DNA from: JBCCEJ01 sp039030335
GTDB taxonomy: Bacteria > Pseudomonadota > Gammaproteobacteria > HK1
Direction: 5' to 3'
Length of the DNA stretch: 64,000 nt
NCBI GenBank assembly: GCA_039030335.1
Contig: JBCCEJ010000009.1
Location: 50,980 to 114,979 of the forward strand
Of this stretch, positions 26,000 through 34,059 are shown piece by piece (positions within the stretch are counted from its first letter, which is position 1; the number at the start of each line of letters is the position of its first letter). The position numbers and the translations under genes were made by a program. Below the pieces are notes generated by a model. The model made no database searches. It was not told where the DNA came from and worked only from the letters and a program-made list of their open reading frames with translations.

Positions 26000-27322
26000 T
26001 TAATCCGCAGGATTAGCAGGGCTCAGAATCGACCGGGTGTCACCATCTTTACCGTTCGGCGCGCCGAACTCAGCGCTCGCCGGAAACGCGCTGCCGCCTT
26101 CGTAGAACCCTTCAGGAATCAGCAGGCCGCGTACGAACTTCGCCTTGCGCGAGTCGTCTGCCGTCAGGTGCCTGGCGATGGCTTGCAGTGCCTCGCCAAG
26201 CGCAGTGCCGGCGAAGATCCACGTGGTGAGCGCGGCGTGATTGGGCGCTGCCGGGCCTGGCTGAGCAGCGATGGCCTCGTGGTAGAAAGTTCTCAAATCG
26301 TCAGCCATATGCCGCAACAGCAGCGGCATCTCGAAGGTCCAGTCGATGCCGACGTCAGGCGCGTTGACGACGTCGCCCGAATCGGCGACCGACCCCAGCG
26401 CGCGCGCCAACGTCCCGACGTCATCGACAGAGGCACCGGTAACCCCGAACAACGTCCGGCCCCGGGCGGCCCGCGTCTCGGCCGACCACGGCGCGAGACG
26501 TGCAACCTCCGCGCTCAGCCGCGCCGTGATGGTCGCCGCTTCCGGGACCGGGAAGCTGACCGGGCATACCCACGAATCAGCACTCGCTTCTTCGGGCGCT
26601 TCCGCCGGGAAGTCCTCGATAGCGGGCGCCCGTGCTGTCTCGAGCAGCCCGAATGCCGCGCGCATGACGCGCTTTTGAAAGTCGGCATCCGCCGCCGAAC
26701 CAAGTGGGCGGCCGAGCGCAAACGGCACCCACAATGCACGCGGCGGCTTCACCGCTTCGCTCTGCTCACGGATCAGACTGATCGACGTGGTCGCGACGCC
26801 AGCCCGCTCGATGTAATTTGCGAGAGCGCCCACGGCGCCTGTGCAAATGGGTCAAACCGGCAGCAAAAGAGCCACGTCGACGCCGTCAGCCGCCAACAGG
26901 CGACCGACCTCCTCACCGGCACTTGCCAGCGCTTCGTGGTTCGGTTGAGCACCCATGAAAGAGTAGTGCCAGCGGGAGACAGCACGGATTTCCCCGTCTG
27001 CCGCCATCTCTCGCAATCTATCCAACGGAAACCAGATATTCGGGTCTTGTTGAAACGCGCTGCGATCGAAATTGGTACTGACGTGCGAGACCACGACATC
27101 GGCGAAATCGACATCACCAGGGAGTAACCGGTAGTCGATCGCGCCGAGTTTGAATGGCGCATCGCTGCGACGGTGCAGCCCGGCGGTCGACACGATTGCA
27201 ACGGTCGCGTCTTCTAGCGGCGGTGGATTCAGCCACGGCGCCGGCTCCACCGGTTGCATCGCCGCCGCTCGCGCCCGCATGTGTGTCGCCTCGGCTTCAT
27301 GCAGATCACTCAGTCGAACCAT
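26000..27322 (-). CDS. Selenoprotein of the glycine/betaine/D-proline reductase B family
   Basis: Two adjacent frames (26852-27322 and 26000-26833) are in phase and separated only by one TGA at 26852-26854. Reading the TGA as selenocysteine gives one 440-residue protein with Sec157 in VALLLPV-U-PICTGAV, a U-x-x-C redox motif characteristic of GrdB/PrdB-type selenoproteins. Family features upstream of it are VAIVSTAGLH at about 41-50, DQDPNIWFPLDRLREM-like at about 92-106 and HYSFMGAQPNHEA at about 119-131. A good bacterial SECIS hairpin lies right after the UGA (26816-26848). The ATG at 27322 has a GGAGAG site four bases upstream. It follows the mandelate-racemase-type gene by 94 bases and is probably co-transcribed. 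In anaerobes the family reduces amino acids; the function in aerobic proteobacteria is unknown. No grdA/C/D-like genes are in the window. Confidence 0.9.
26816..26848 (-). promoter_or_regulatory. Bacterial SECIS element
   Basis: On the minus strand, starting three bases after the UGA: ATTTGC (26843-26848) pairs with GCAAAT (26816-26821), a 3 x 3 internal loop (ACA/CTC) follows, then GGCGCC (26834-26839) pairs with GGCGCT (26825-26830; five Watson-Crick pairs and one G-U), closing a GUG triloop (26831-26833). The loop guanine is 19 bases after the UGA, within the distance that SelB needs, and a G in the first loop position is the known requirement. Confidence 0.85.
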
Positions 27323-27416
27323 GTGTCTCTCCGTTCATGCAATGCAGACATCCATTCAGAGTTACCGTGGCCGGAGTCCGGGAGTCAAGTTGCGCGCCCG
27401 GGCGAACCATTGCGTA

Positions 27417-28511
27417 CTAGGGCGCAAACCTTGAAACGACATCTTCGTTCCATTCGAGACCCAGCCCCGGCTTATCCGGGACGATGAGATCGCCGCCCTC
27501 CACTCGGTAGGGCTCTGTGAGCACCGGATCGGCCCAGCTCTGCCACTCGAGCCAGTGCGCCGTCTCGGTCACGCGCATGACGTGTGCGCCCACTTCGGGA
27601 TACAGGTGCGTCGACATTGGGATGCCGGCCGCTCCGGCGATGGCCGCCGCACGCATCCAGCCCGTAACCCCGCCGATTCGCATGAAGTCCGGCATGACCA
27701 GATCGCACGCACCCATCTGCAGCACCTGATACAGCTCGCGCGGCCCGTAGAAGTTCTCGCCGATTTGCAACGGCGTCTTCAGATCGGCAGCGAGCCTCGT
27801 GTACCCGGCGAAGTTGTCGTAGACGACGGGCTCTTCGATCCACGCGAGCCCGAGCGAATCCACCTGGTTACAGCGTTCGAGCGCCTCGGCGAGGTTGAGC
27901 CCCTGGTTGTAATCCGCCATCAGGGCGATGTCGTCGCCAACCGCGGCCCGGATGGTCTCGATGGCGCGCACATCGTCGGACGGACGCTCGCGCCCGAGTC
28001 TGAGTTTCAACCCGTGAAAACCGCCCTCATCGCGCAGTAGGACAGCCTCGTCGGCCAGTTCCTCAGGCGGCTTCAACCACAAACCGTTGCTGTTGTAAGC
28101 CTTGACCGGACCGACCGCACCACCCAGCAACCTGCAAAGCGGCAGCTCTGCAGCACGGGCGAGAGCGTCCCAGGCGGCCATATCGAGGCCCGACGCCGCG
28201 ATCATTGAGAGACCGGCATAGCCGACGAAATGCAGCGAGCGCCGCGCCGCCGCGAACAGATCCGACGGTACGATCGCCTGGCCCTTGAACTCCTGGCTGA
28301 AGTCGTCGAGGGCCGGGACCAGATAACGCATCGACTTGATCGAGTACGGTTCCAGATAAGCGCGGCCGGTGATGCCTTCGTTGGTCTTCAGGTCGATGAG
28401 TATCAGCGGCCAGTCGGGAATCGTCGCGATTCGCGCGACGACGGGCCGCGCGAGTTTCAACACGACCGGCCGCGATTCGATGCTGTGTAAGGTCAACATT
28501 GGTAGTGACAT
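27417..28511 (-). CDS. Mandelate racemase/muconate lactonizing enzyme-type (enolase superfamily)
   Basis: A 364-residue enolase-superfamily enzyme that would abstract a proton next to a carboxylate, as an acid-sugar dehydratase, racemase or similar. Metal ligands are Asp200 (LMADYNQ), Glu226 (WIEEPV) and Glu252 (QIGENF). The His-Asp dyad of the mandelate racemase subgroup is visible as His302 (MSTHLYPEV) and Asp275 (VMPDFM), with Glu322 after it. At the catalytic K-x-K position it has LKLRLG (Lys169, Arg171), so the second lysine is replaced by arginine. The ATG at 28511 has GGAG upstream. It is followed by the selenoprotein gene, suggesting a shared pathway on a 2-hydroxy or amino acid. Confidence 0.9.
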   Translation of the reverse strand: MSLPMLTLHSIESRPVVLKLARPVVARIATIPDWPLILIDLKTNEGITGRAYLEPYSIKSMRYLVPALDDFSQEFKGQAIVPSDLFAAARRSLHFVGYAGLSMIAASGLDMAAWDALARAAELPLCRLLGGAVGPVKAYNSNGLWLKPPEELADEAVLLRDEGGFHGLKLRLGRERPSDDVRAIETIRAAVGDDIALMADYNQGLNLAEALERCNQVDSLGLAWIEEPVVYDNFAGYTRLAADLKTPLQIGENFYGPRELYQVLQMGACDLVMPDFMRIGGVTGWMRAAAIAGAAGIPMSTHLYPEVGAHVMRVTETAHWLEWQSWADPVLTEPYRVEGGDLIVPDKPGLGLEWNEDVVSRFAP

Positions 28512-28550
28512 CGTAGTGCTCCTGATTCTGGCGGCAGTTGTGCCGCGACC

Positions 28551-29126
28551 TCAACGTGCGTGCTGCACCGCCTCCAATCGCTCGATCCACGCGCGCGGTA
28601 AGTCGTGCGCACGCGCGCCTTCGCGTAGCAAGGTCAAATAGCGAAGCGACGGATTGCCGTCGTCGGGCAAGCCTCGGGCAATGTAGGTAACCGCCTCGAA
28701 CTGCTGTCCTTCAGCGGTCGTCACGCGCGCCCAGAGATGCCGGTAGTTACCGCCAGGCACACCCTCGGTAGAGTCGAGGAAGAGCAGTTCGCGCCGGGAG
28801 ATCGCGTACAACACGCCCCAGACCTCTTCGTCGGGATCGGCTTCGATGTTGGCGGGCGCTGCCTTGCCGGGCGGCCACCCGCGCAGATTGAAACGCAGCC
28901 GGTAGCCGCCGAGCCGGGCCGCGTGCCACGCCTGCGGACGCATGCCGCGACGCTTGCGAAAGGCGTCGTCGTGCATATTAGAGCCGAAGGCGAAGTACCA
29001 GACGCGGTCCTCGGGTTGCCCGGTGACAGTCAGCCCAAACCAGGGATAGACCATTTTCGCCAGCAACCACGAGCGCCCGGTAAAGCGGCGCAACGTACGT
29101 TTGTTGAACACCGGCAGAGCAGCCAT
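28551..29126 (-). CDS. Gamma-glutamylcyclotransferase-like protein
   Basis: A 191-residue GGCT/AIG2-like fold. The substrate-binding loop WYFAFGSNM is at about 43-51, and Glu121 in LDSTEGVPGGNY is the probable catalytic acid. The family cyclises gamma-glutamyl amines or amino acids to 5-oxoproline or detoxifies related amides. There is an N-terminal extension of about 40 residues (RRFTGRSWLLAKMVYPWFGL) that could associate with the membrane. It lies 23 bases downstream of the 29150-29662 membrane-protein gene, so it is probably the last gene of the ExbB-like unit. Confidence 0.85.
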   Translation of the reverse strand: MAALPVFNKRTLRRFTGRSWLLAKMVYPWFGLTVTGQPEDRVWYFAFGSNMHDDAFRKRRGMRPQAWHAARLGGYRLRFNLRGWPPGKAAPANIEADPDEEVWGVLYAISRRELLFLDSTEGVPGGNYRHLWARVTTAEGQQFEAVTYIARGLPDDGNPSLRYLTLLREGARAHDLPRAWIERLEAVQHAR

Positions 29127-29149
29127 TCAGCAGGAAACCTGAGCTGCGT

Positions 29150-29662
29150 TCATGCGGCGCGCGGATTGAAAACCTGCGCGGGGGGTTGCGGCAGCTTGGT
29201 CGGGGCCCTCGGCGGGATTACGAGACGCAGATTGAGATCGTCCAATTCTTCGAAGCTGCGGTCGGTGTAGGGGTGTTGGATTCTGACCGAACCGCGTTTG
29301 CGGATCGCCTCATCAATAGAAGTCTGCAGCCTCTGCGCGAGACTGAGCCTCCACGGCAGCGCCAGATAGTGGGGCTCCAGGTGGTCGTCCTCACGCACCC
29401 ATAAGTAGATCGCCACACCTTCGTTGAAACTGACGCCGAGCACCGTCAACTCCTGAACGGCCTCATCGAAGCCTTTGGTTGCGATCGGTCGAGGCAGACC
29501 AAGCGTGGCCGTAAACGCGAGATATCCGGCCGGCAGCGCCAGGAGCACCAGGACGACGACAACGGCCCTGACGATCGGCTTGCGCGGCGACAGGATCGCT
29601 ATGGTCGCGAGCATGGCGACGGCGGCAACGCTCAGCGAATACACGATGAAAACGGTCTTCAT
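29150..29662 (-). CDS. Inner-membrane protein with periplasmic tail, unknown function
   Basis: About 170 residues. It has an N-terminal hairpin of two transmembrane helices (MKTVFIVYSLSVAAVAMLAT at about 1-20 and RAVVVVLVLLALPAGYLAFT at about 32-52), then a soluble domain of about 110 residues that contains VAIYLWVREDDHLEPHYLALPW and ends with a proline-rich tail (PPRAPTKLPQPPAQVF). I use the ATG at 29662; an in-frame TTG at 29674 overlaps the upstream stop. The tight spacing with the ExbD-like and ExbB-like genes argues that all three form one machine. No family recognised. Confidence 0.7.
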   Translation of the reverse strand: MKTVFIVYSLSVAAVAMLATIAILSPRKPIVRAVVVVLVLLALPAGYLAFTATLGLPRPIATKGFDEAVQELTVLGVSFNEGVAIYLWVREDDHLEPHYLALPWRLSLAQRLQTSIDEAIRKRGSVRIQHPYTDRSFEELDDLNLRLVIPPRAPTKLPQPPAQVFNPRAA

Positions 29663-29670
29663 CGGCCCAC

Positions 29671-30270
29671 TCAACCAGCTGTAGCCAGACGGCGGCGCAG
29701 TGTGTTCACGCTGTTCTTGATGAGTTTTCCGTCACTGTCCAGTTGAAACCGAAAGGCGGTCTCTTCCTGGTGCCGTTGGTAGAGCGTTATTTCCGACGCG
29801 AGAATCTGGCGCAGGCTGCCGTGCCTGCGTTTAACGCTCACGACCACACGCACCGGAACCGACTCGCCCGGCGGCAGTGCGCCGTACATATGCGCGTTGA
29901 CAATGTATTCGCCAGGACGGATGCCGCGACTGTAAGTGACCTCATAGTTACGATTGCTCGCATCACCTTCCAGCCCGAGATCGTCGCGCAGCAGATTGAA
30001 CACGCGCGAACCCTGGTTCCAGAAACCGACGGGCGAGTCGTCAGGCGCGCGTACCCACAAGTCGACATCCACCTGCATCTCGTTCGGCCAGTGCATTTCG
30101 ACGACGATGCTGCCCGGCGGCCGATGGTCCGACTCCGACTCCGTGGCCTTCTTGAGGTGGGGCAACAGCACCACGACCATTGCCACGAACCCTATGAGCG
30201 CCAGCATGATGACATCGCGAAAGACCGTGCCGGCGGCGCCGTCATCGACATCATCGAACTCACGCCACAC
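29671..30270 (-). CDS. ExbD-like single-helix protein with a YfaP/DUF2135-like periplasmic domain
   Basis: A 199-residue protein from a GTG at 30270. A short cytoplasmic N-terminus is followed by one transmembrane helix (about 19-37, VFRDVIMLALIGFVAMVVVL) that contains an acidic residue, Asp19, at the position of the proton-carrying aspartate of ExbD/TolR/MotB. The periplasmic part is not the ExbD fold but a beta-rich domain with VDVDLWVRAPDDSPVGFWNQ, NYEVTYSRGIRPGEYIVNAHMYG and VPVRVVVSVKRRHG, reminiscent of YfaP/DUF2135 proteins. Its start overlaps the ExbB-like gene by 11 bases. The pairing suggests a proton-driven complex with an unusual output domain (inference). Confidence 0.75.
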   Translation of the reverse strand: MWREFDDVDDGAAGTVFRDVIMLALIGFVAMVVVLLPHLKKATESESDHRPPGSIVVEMHWPNEMQVDVDLWVRAPDDSPVGFWNQGSRVFNLLRDDLGLEGDASNRNYEVTYSRGIRPGEYIVNAHMYGALPPGESVPVRVVVSVKRRHGSLRQILASEITLYQRHQEETAFRFQLDSDGKLIKNSVNTLRRRLATAG

Positions 30271-30907
30271 GGGAACCGCCCAGTTCTACGCTCGCGCCGT
30301 AAAGGCGCACGCTGGCACCTACCAGCATGCGGTAGTTGAAGCCTAACCAGAGGTGAAACACCGCGCCCAGAAGCGTCGTATAGAGCGCGATGCCAATTCC
30401 GCTTATCAGGGTGGAGACCACGGCACCGATCTTTTCGACGCTGAGCGCCGTGTTGGGCTCGATCCCGGAAAGCGCAATGATGAATCCAACCACCGTCCCG
30501 ACCAGCCCCAGCAGCACGAGCGCATCGGCAAGATAACGAACGTGAGAGATCGCATCGATGAGCCGCACGCGTAGCAGCTCAGCGGCCATGCCGGTCTCCA
30601 CTTGCCGAACGGATGACAAAAACCGCTCGGGCAGCGAACCCGGGCGCGGGCTACCGGACCGCACGGCATTCAGATCGTGGGTGAGCCGCCAGGCACCCAT
30701 GGCCGCCCGGCAGAGTCCGAATGCGAATACGGCGACGATCACCAGGCACAGCCATCGGTTCAGACCGACGGTCGCTGCGTCCAGCCACCCTTGTGCATAA
30801 ACGGCCGCGAACAGGGCCGCGGCTGCGAAGTTGTAGATCGCAAACCGCGCCAGCAACAGGTATCGGTAACCATCCCAGGGCAAAGCCTGCTCCCGACTTG
30901 CTCTCAC
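30260..30907 (-). CDS. MotA/TolQ/ExbB-family proton channel protein
   Basis: A 215-residue membrane protein with four predicted helices (about 18-40, 50-70, 127-148, 162-188). The last two helices carry the family signature: LLGLVGTVVGFIIALSGI and VVSTLISGIGIALYTTLLGAVFHLWL, matching the TolQ/ExbB pore region. The start is not certain: GTG at 30907 gives the longest product, while a TTG at 30883 has a GGGAG site just before it. Next comes an ExbD-like gene that overlaps by 11 bases, as in exbB-exbD or tolQ-tolR pairs, but there is no TonB-like protein in the window. Confidence 0.88.
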   Translation of the reverse strand: MRASREQALPWDGYRYLLLARFAIYNFAAAALFAAVYAQGWLDAATVGLNRWLCLVIVAVFAFGLCRAAMGAWRLTHDLNAVRSGSPRPGSLPERFLSSVRQVETGMAAELLRVRLIDAISHVRYLADALVLLGLVGTVVGFIIALSGIEPNTALSVEKIGAVVSTLISGIGIALYTTLLGAVFHLWLGFNYRMLVGASVRLYGASVELGGSRVA

Positions 30908-31127
30908 AGACGATAGCGCGATGCTACGGCGTGAACTGACAACGCGCTACTGTGAGTCGCTTCGCGCGGCGCGGGCAAGACGTTTCCGAACCCGCTCATG
31001 CCGACGTCGGGAACGATCGCGGTTATCCGACGTTGCACCTCGGCAGGAGCCGCATGTCACCTGAGTGCGAAGACGTCGCAGTCCAATGGGCGCGACGCCC
31101 CGCCGGCGACGGGCCCGGAATCACAGT

Positions 31128-31559
31128 CTAATCGGGCATCTGGTCCTCACGACGCGTGTGTCCCTCGGACACATCAGACCAGTCGAGATGATTGCGCAGG
31201 AAGATATGCGTGAAGTCACGCGTCTCGGCGTTCAGCCAGCCAGGTCGATCGAATGTGCCGGCATCGAGTGCCTGAGCCCACGGCCCGCGCTTCTGCGTAA
31301 AACCGATGTCAGTGCGCCAACGCGGACAAAATTCCAGATCCAGCCGCCGGCCGAACTCGTTGATCTCGCGGTACTTTGTCAGCGTACCGGAGAATGGTTC
31401 GAAGTCTTCCTTCAAGAACTTCGGGATCACCGCGAATGCCGACCCCGTGCGACGCTGGCACCACTCGCAGTGGCGGACGACCCCGGAATCCGGGTCAGCC
31501 GTCGTACGGTAGCGAACGTCGCCACAGACGCAGCCTCCTTCGTGCGTGTTTTCAGTCAT
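31128..31559 (-). CDS. GFA-family (CENP-V/GFA) protein lacking one zinc cysteine
   Basis: A 143-residue protein of the glutathione-dependent formaldehyde-activating enzyme family. The structural zinc cysteines GGCVCGDVRY (Cys10, Cys12) and the catalytic-site HCEWCQRRTG (Cys31, Cys34) are present. At the usual F-C-x-x-C-G site the protein reads FCPRWRTDIG: Cys78 is kept but the second cysteine is Trp81. This may weaken zinc binding or mark a subgroup. The true role of the family is poorly defined. It is divergent from the FMN monooxygenase at 31703. The gaps on either side (30908-31127, 31560-31702) show no further genes. Confidence 0.85.
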   Translation of the reverse strand: MTENTHEGGCVCGDVRYRTTADPDSGVVRHCEWCQRRTGSAFAVIPKFLKEDFEPFSGTLTKYREINEFGRRLDLEFCPRWRTDIGFTQKRGPWAQALDAGTFDRPGWLNAETRDFTHIFLRNHLDWSDVSEGHTRREDQMPD

Positions 31560-31702
31560 GAAAACCGCTCCTTGGAATTGGCGCCCATGCTCACCGCCTG
31601 CCGCGCGCTGTTAAGATAGCGCCCAGGCGGTGAACACACGACTCTGGAGTGTGCACCAGCACAGACCGCGTACTTCAATGCGCGCAGACGGAGGCACAGG
31701 GC

Positions 31703-33028
31703 ATGGGGCAAGCGCGGCAACTACACCTCGGCGCATTCATGCGCCCGGTCAGTATCCACACCGCCTGGTGGCGCTACCCAGGCAGCGCGACCGACGCCAA
31801 CTTCAACCTCGAGCATCTGACCGCATTCGCGAAAACGCTCGAGCGCGGCTGTTTCGATGCATTCTTCATGGCCGATCACCTCGCGGTGCTCAACATGCCA
31901 ATGGACGCTCTGAAACGCAGCGCTACCGTAACGTCGTTCGACCCGCTGACGCTGTTGCCCGCCCTGTCGATGGTGACCAGACACCTCGGCATGGTCGCGA
32001 CTGCATCGACGACTTTCGAGCCCCCGTATCTGGTCGCCAGGCGCTTCGCTTCACTCGACCACATCAGTGGCGGCCGGGCTGGCTGGAACATCGTGACCAC
32101 ATCGAATCCTGACGCAGCGCAGAACTTCGGACTCACCGAGCAAACCCCGCATGATGAGCGCTACCGCATGGCACGCGAGTTTGTGGACGTGGTAACCGGG
32201 CTCTGGGACAGCTGGGCCGACGACGCGTTTATCCGCAATGTCGAAACCGGTGAGTTCTTCAACCCCGAGCGGCTCCACACCCTGAACCATCAGGGAGAGT
32301 TCTACTCCGTCAAGGGCCCACTCAACGTAGGACGCCCCGTGCAAGGGTGGCCTGTCATCGTCCAGGCCGGCGCGTCGGAGGCCGGACGCCAACTCGCGAG
32401 CGAGGTGGCTGAGATGATCTTCACGGTGGCGAACACCCCGGAGGCGGCCCGCGCTTTTCGGGATGACGTTCGCGCTCGCGCCGAAGCGGCTGGCCGCAAC
32501 CCCGATCATGTCAAGACGATGCCGGCCGCACTGGTAGTGGTCGCTGACAGCCAGCAGGAGGCGCGGGAACGGCGTGCGCACCTCGACAGTCTGGTCAACT
32601 CGGACAGTGCGATCGCGGCACTCTCGATCGCCCTCGGGCACGATGCCTCGCAGTTCGACCCGGATGCACCATTGCCAGCGGTACCCGAGAGCAACCAGAG
32701 TCAAAGCGGGCGCCAACGAGCGATCGCGATGGCAAAACAGGAGAACCTGACGGTACGCCAGCTGGCGCAACGTCTCGGCGGCTACGGCGGCCTGTCGGTG
32801 CTCGGCACGCCCCACGAGATCGCCGATCAGATGGAAGCCTGGCTCGAAGCTGGCGCTTGCGACGGGTTCATGGTCATGTTCCCGTACCTGCCGGCGGGCC
32901 TGGACGATTTTGTCAACCGCGTCGTGCCGGAACTGCAGCGCCGGGGCATATTCCGCAAGCAGTACACGGGGAAGACGCTGCGCGAGCACCTGGGGCTGCC
33001 GCGCCCGCGAAACCAATTCTTCGGCTAA
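31703..33028 (+). CDS. FMN-dependent monooxygenase, NtaA/SnaA/DszA type
   Basis: A 441-residue luciferase-like class flavin-dependent oxidoreductase. It resembles the nitrilotriacetate/EDTA/dibenzothiophene-sulfone monooxygenase branch: it begins LHLGAFMRPVSIHTAWWRYP, then GCFDAFFMADHLAVLN, LDHISGGRAGWNIVTTSNPDAAQNFG, and WPVIVQAGASEAGRQLAS near the FMN phosphate site. It uses reduced FMN from a separate reductase (none found nearby). The ATG at 31703 is preceded by GGAGG at 31690-31694. The substrate could be a polyaminocarboxylate, sulfone or similar compound; not resolvable here. Confidence 0.9.
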   Translation: MGQARQLHLGAFMRPVSIHTAWWRYPGSATDANFNLEHLTAFAKTLERGCFDAFFMADHLAVLNMPMDALKRSATVTSFDPLTLLPALSMVTRHLGMVATASTTFEPPYLVARRFASLDHISGGRAGWNIVTTSNPDAAQNFGLTEQTPHDERYRMAREFVDVVTGLWDSWADDAFIRNVETGEFFNPERLHTLNHQGEFYSVKGPLNVGRPVQGWPVIVQAGASEAGRQLASEVAEMIFTVANTPEAARAFRDDVRARAEAAGRNPDHVKTMPAALVVVADSQQEARERRAHLDSLVNSDSAIAALSIALGHDASQFDPDAPLPAVPESNQSQSGRQRAIAMAKQENLTVRQLAQRLGGYGGLSVLGTPHEIADQMEAWLEAGACDGFMVMFPYLPAGLDDFVNRVVPELQRRGIFRKQYTGKTLREHLGLPRPRNQFFG

Positions 33029-33189
33029 TCGTTCATTCTGTAACTCACCGGCTGTGAGGCCGGATTGTGCTGCCATGCGCGAGCACACCTTCTCCCTGCC
33101 AGACGCTCCAACAATACGGTCCGCGAGAAAACCATGCTCGTGTACGATCGCAGTGCTTTGAGCAAACCAGTTTCCCGAGCGCATACCCT

Positions 33190-34053
33190 TTGAACGACAG
33201 CACTACCCGAAGTCATGCCGCTCAGACGGCGCGTGGCGAGCGCTTTGAATTTGGCGCGAATTGGGCGCGCTTTCTGGACGTGTTGAACGACGAACGCATC
33301 GGCCGCGCCGAGTCGACCCTGCGTTCGATGCTGGACGACCGGCTGGACGGCCTCACGTTTCTCGACGTCGGATCCGGCTCGGGTCTGATGAGTCTCGCCG
33401 CACGGCGCGCGGGCGCCACGGTACGTTCCTTCGACTTCGACCCGAAGTCGGTCGCCTGTACGCAGGTACTCAAGGAGCGGTTCTGCACGAACGACGAAGC
33501 CTGGCAGATCTCGGAAGGTTCGATCCTGGACGCAGCGTTCGTCGCGTCGCTGGAGCGGGCAGATATCGTGTACTCCTGGGGTGTCTTACACCACACGGGG
33601 GACCTGTGGTCAGCGCTTGAAAATGCGGCGCAGCTCGTCAAGCCTGACGGTCGCCTGTACGTCGCGATCTACAACGACCAGGGTGGCAACAGTGGCCGCT
33701 GGCGAATCGCGAAGCGGATCTACAACAAGCTCCCAAGAGTCCTCCGCGGGCCCTATGCGATCGCCGTTATGGGGCCACGCGAACTGAAGTTCCTGCTGCT
33801 CTCAACGCTAAAAGGCGAGCCGCAGATGTACTTCCGCAACATTCGGGACTATGCCCAGACCAGCCTGAGGGGTATGAGCTACTGGCATGATCTGATCGAC
33901 TGGCTCGGCGGATACCCGTTCGAAGTCGCAAAGCCGGAAGAGATTTTCGAATTCTGCAAATCCCGTGGATTCACGCTGCAGGCCATGCTCACCCAAGGCG
34001 GTGGCTTGGGGTGTAACGAGTTCGTCTTCGAGCGGCACCAACCACCCGCCTGA
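33190..34053 (+). CDS. SAM-dependent methyltransferase (Ubi/COQ3-like fold)
   Basis: About 287 residues from a TTG at 33190, where similarity would be expected to begin (NDSTTRSHAAQTARGERFEFG); an upstream frame from 33067 looks spurious. Motif I is FLDVGSGSGLMSLAARRAG, the acidic motif FDFDPKSVACTQ binds the SAM ribose, and IVYSWGVLHHTGD is the post-II motif typical of methylases of quinone or polyketide-type substrates. An additional 120-residue C-terminal region (GPYAIAVMGPRELKFLLLST to the end) is not part of the core fold. It converges on the SGNH gene with only six bases between. Confidence 0.82.
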   Translation: MNDSTTRSHAAQTARGERFEFGANWARFLDVLNDERIGRAESTLRSMLDDRLDGLTFLDVGSGSGLMSLAARRAGATVRSFDFDPKSVACTQVLKERFCTNDEAWQISEGSILDAAFVASLERADIVYSWGVLHHTGDLWSALENAAQLVKPDGRLYVAIYNDQGGNSGRWRIAKRIYNKLPRVLRGPYAIAVMGPRELKFLLLSTLKGEPQMYFRNIRDYAQTSLRGMSYWHDLIDWLGGYPFEVAKPEEIFEFCKSRGFTLQAMLTQGGGLGCNEFVFERHQPPA

Positions 34054-34059
34054 GAACTT

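Noticed and set aside
26852..26854. Treating the TGA as a nonsense mutation that splits the gene into a pseudogene
   Set aside because: The U-x-x-C context, preserved reading frame on both sides, and SECIS-like hairpin at the correct distance all favour selenocysteine.
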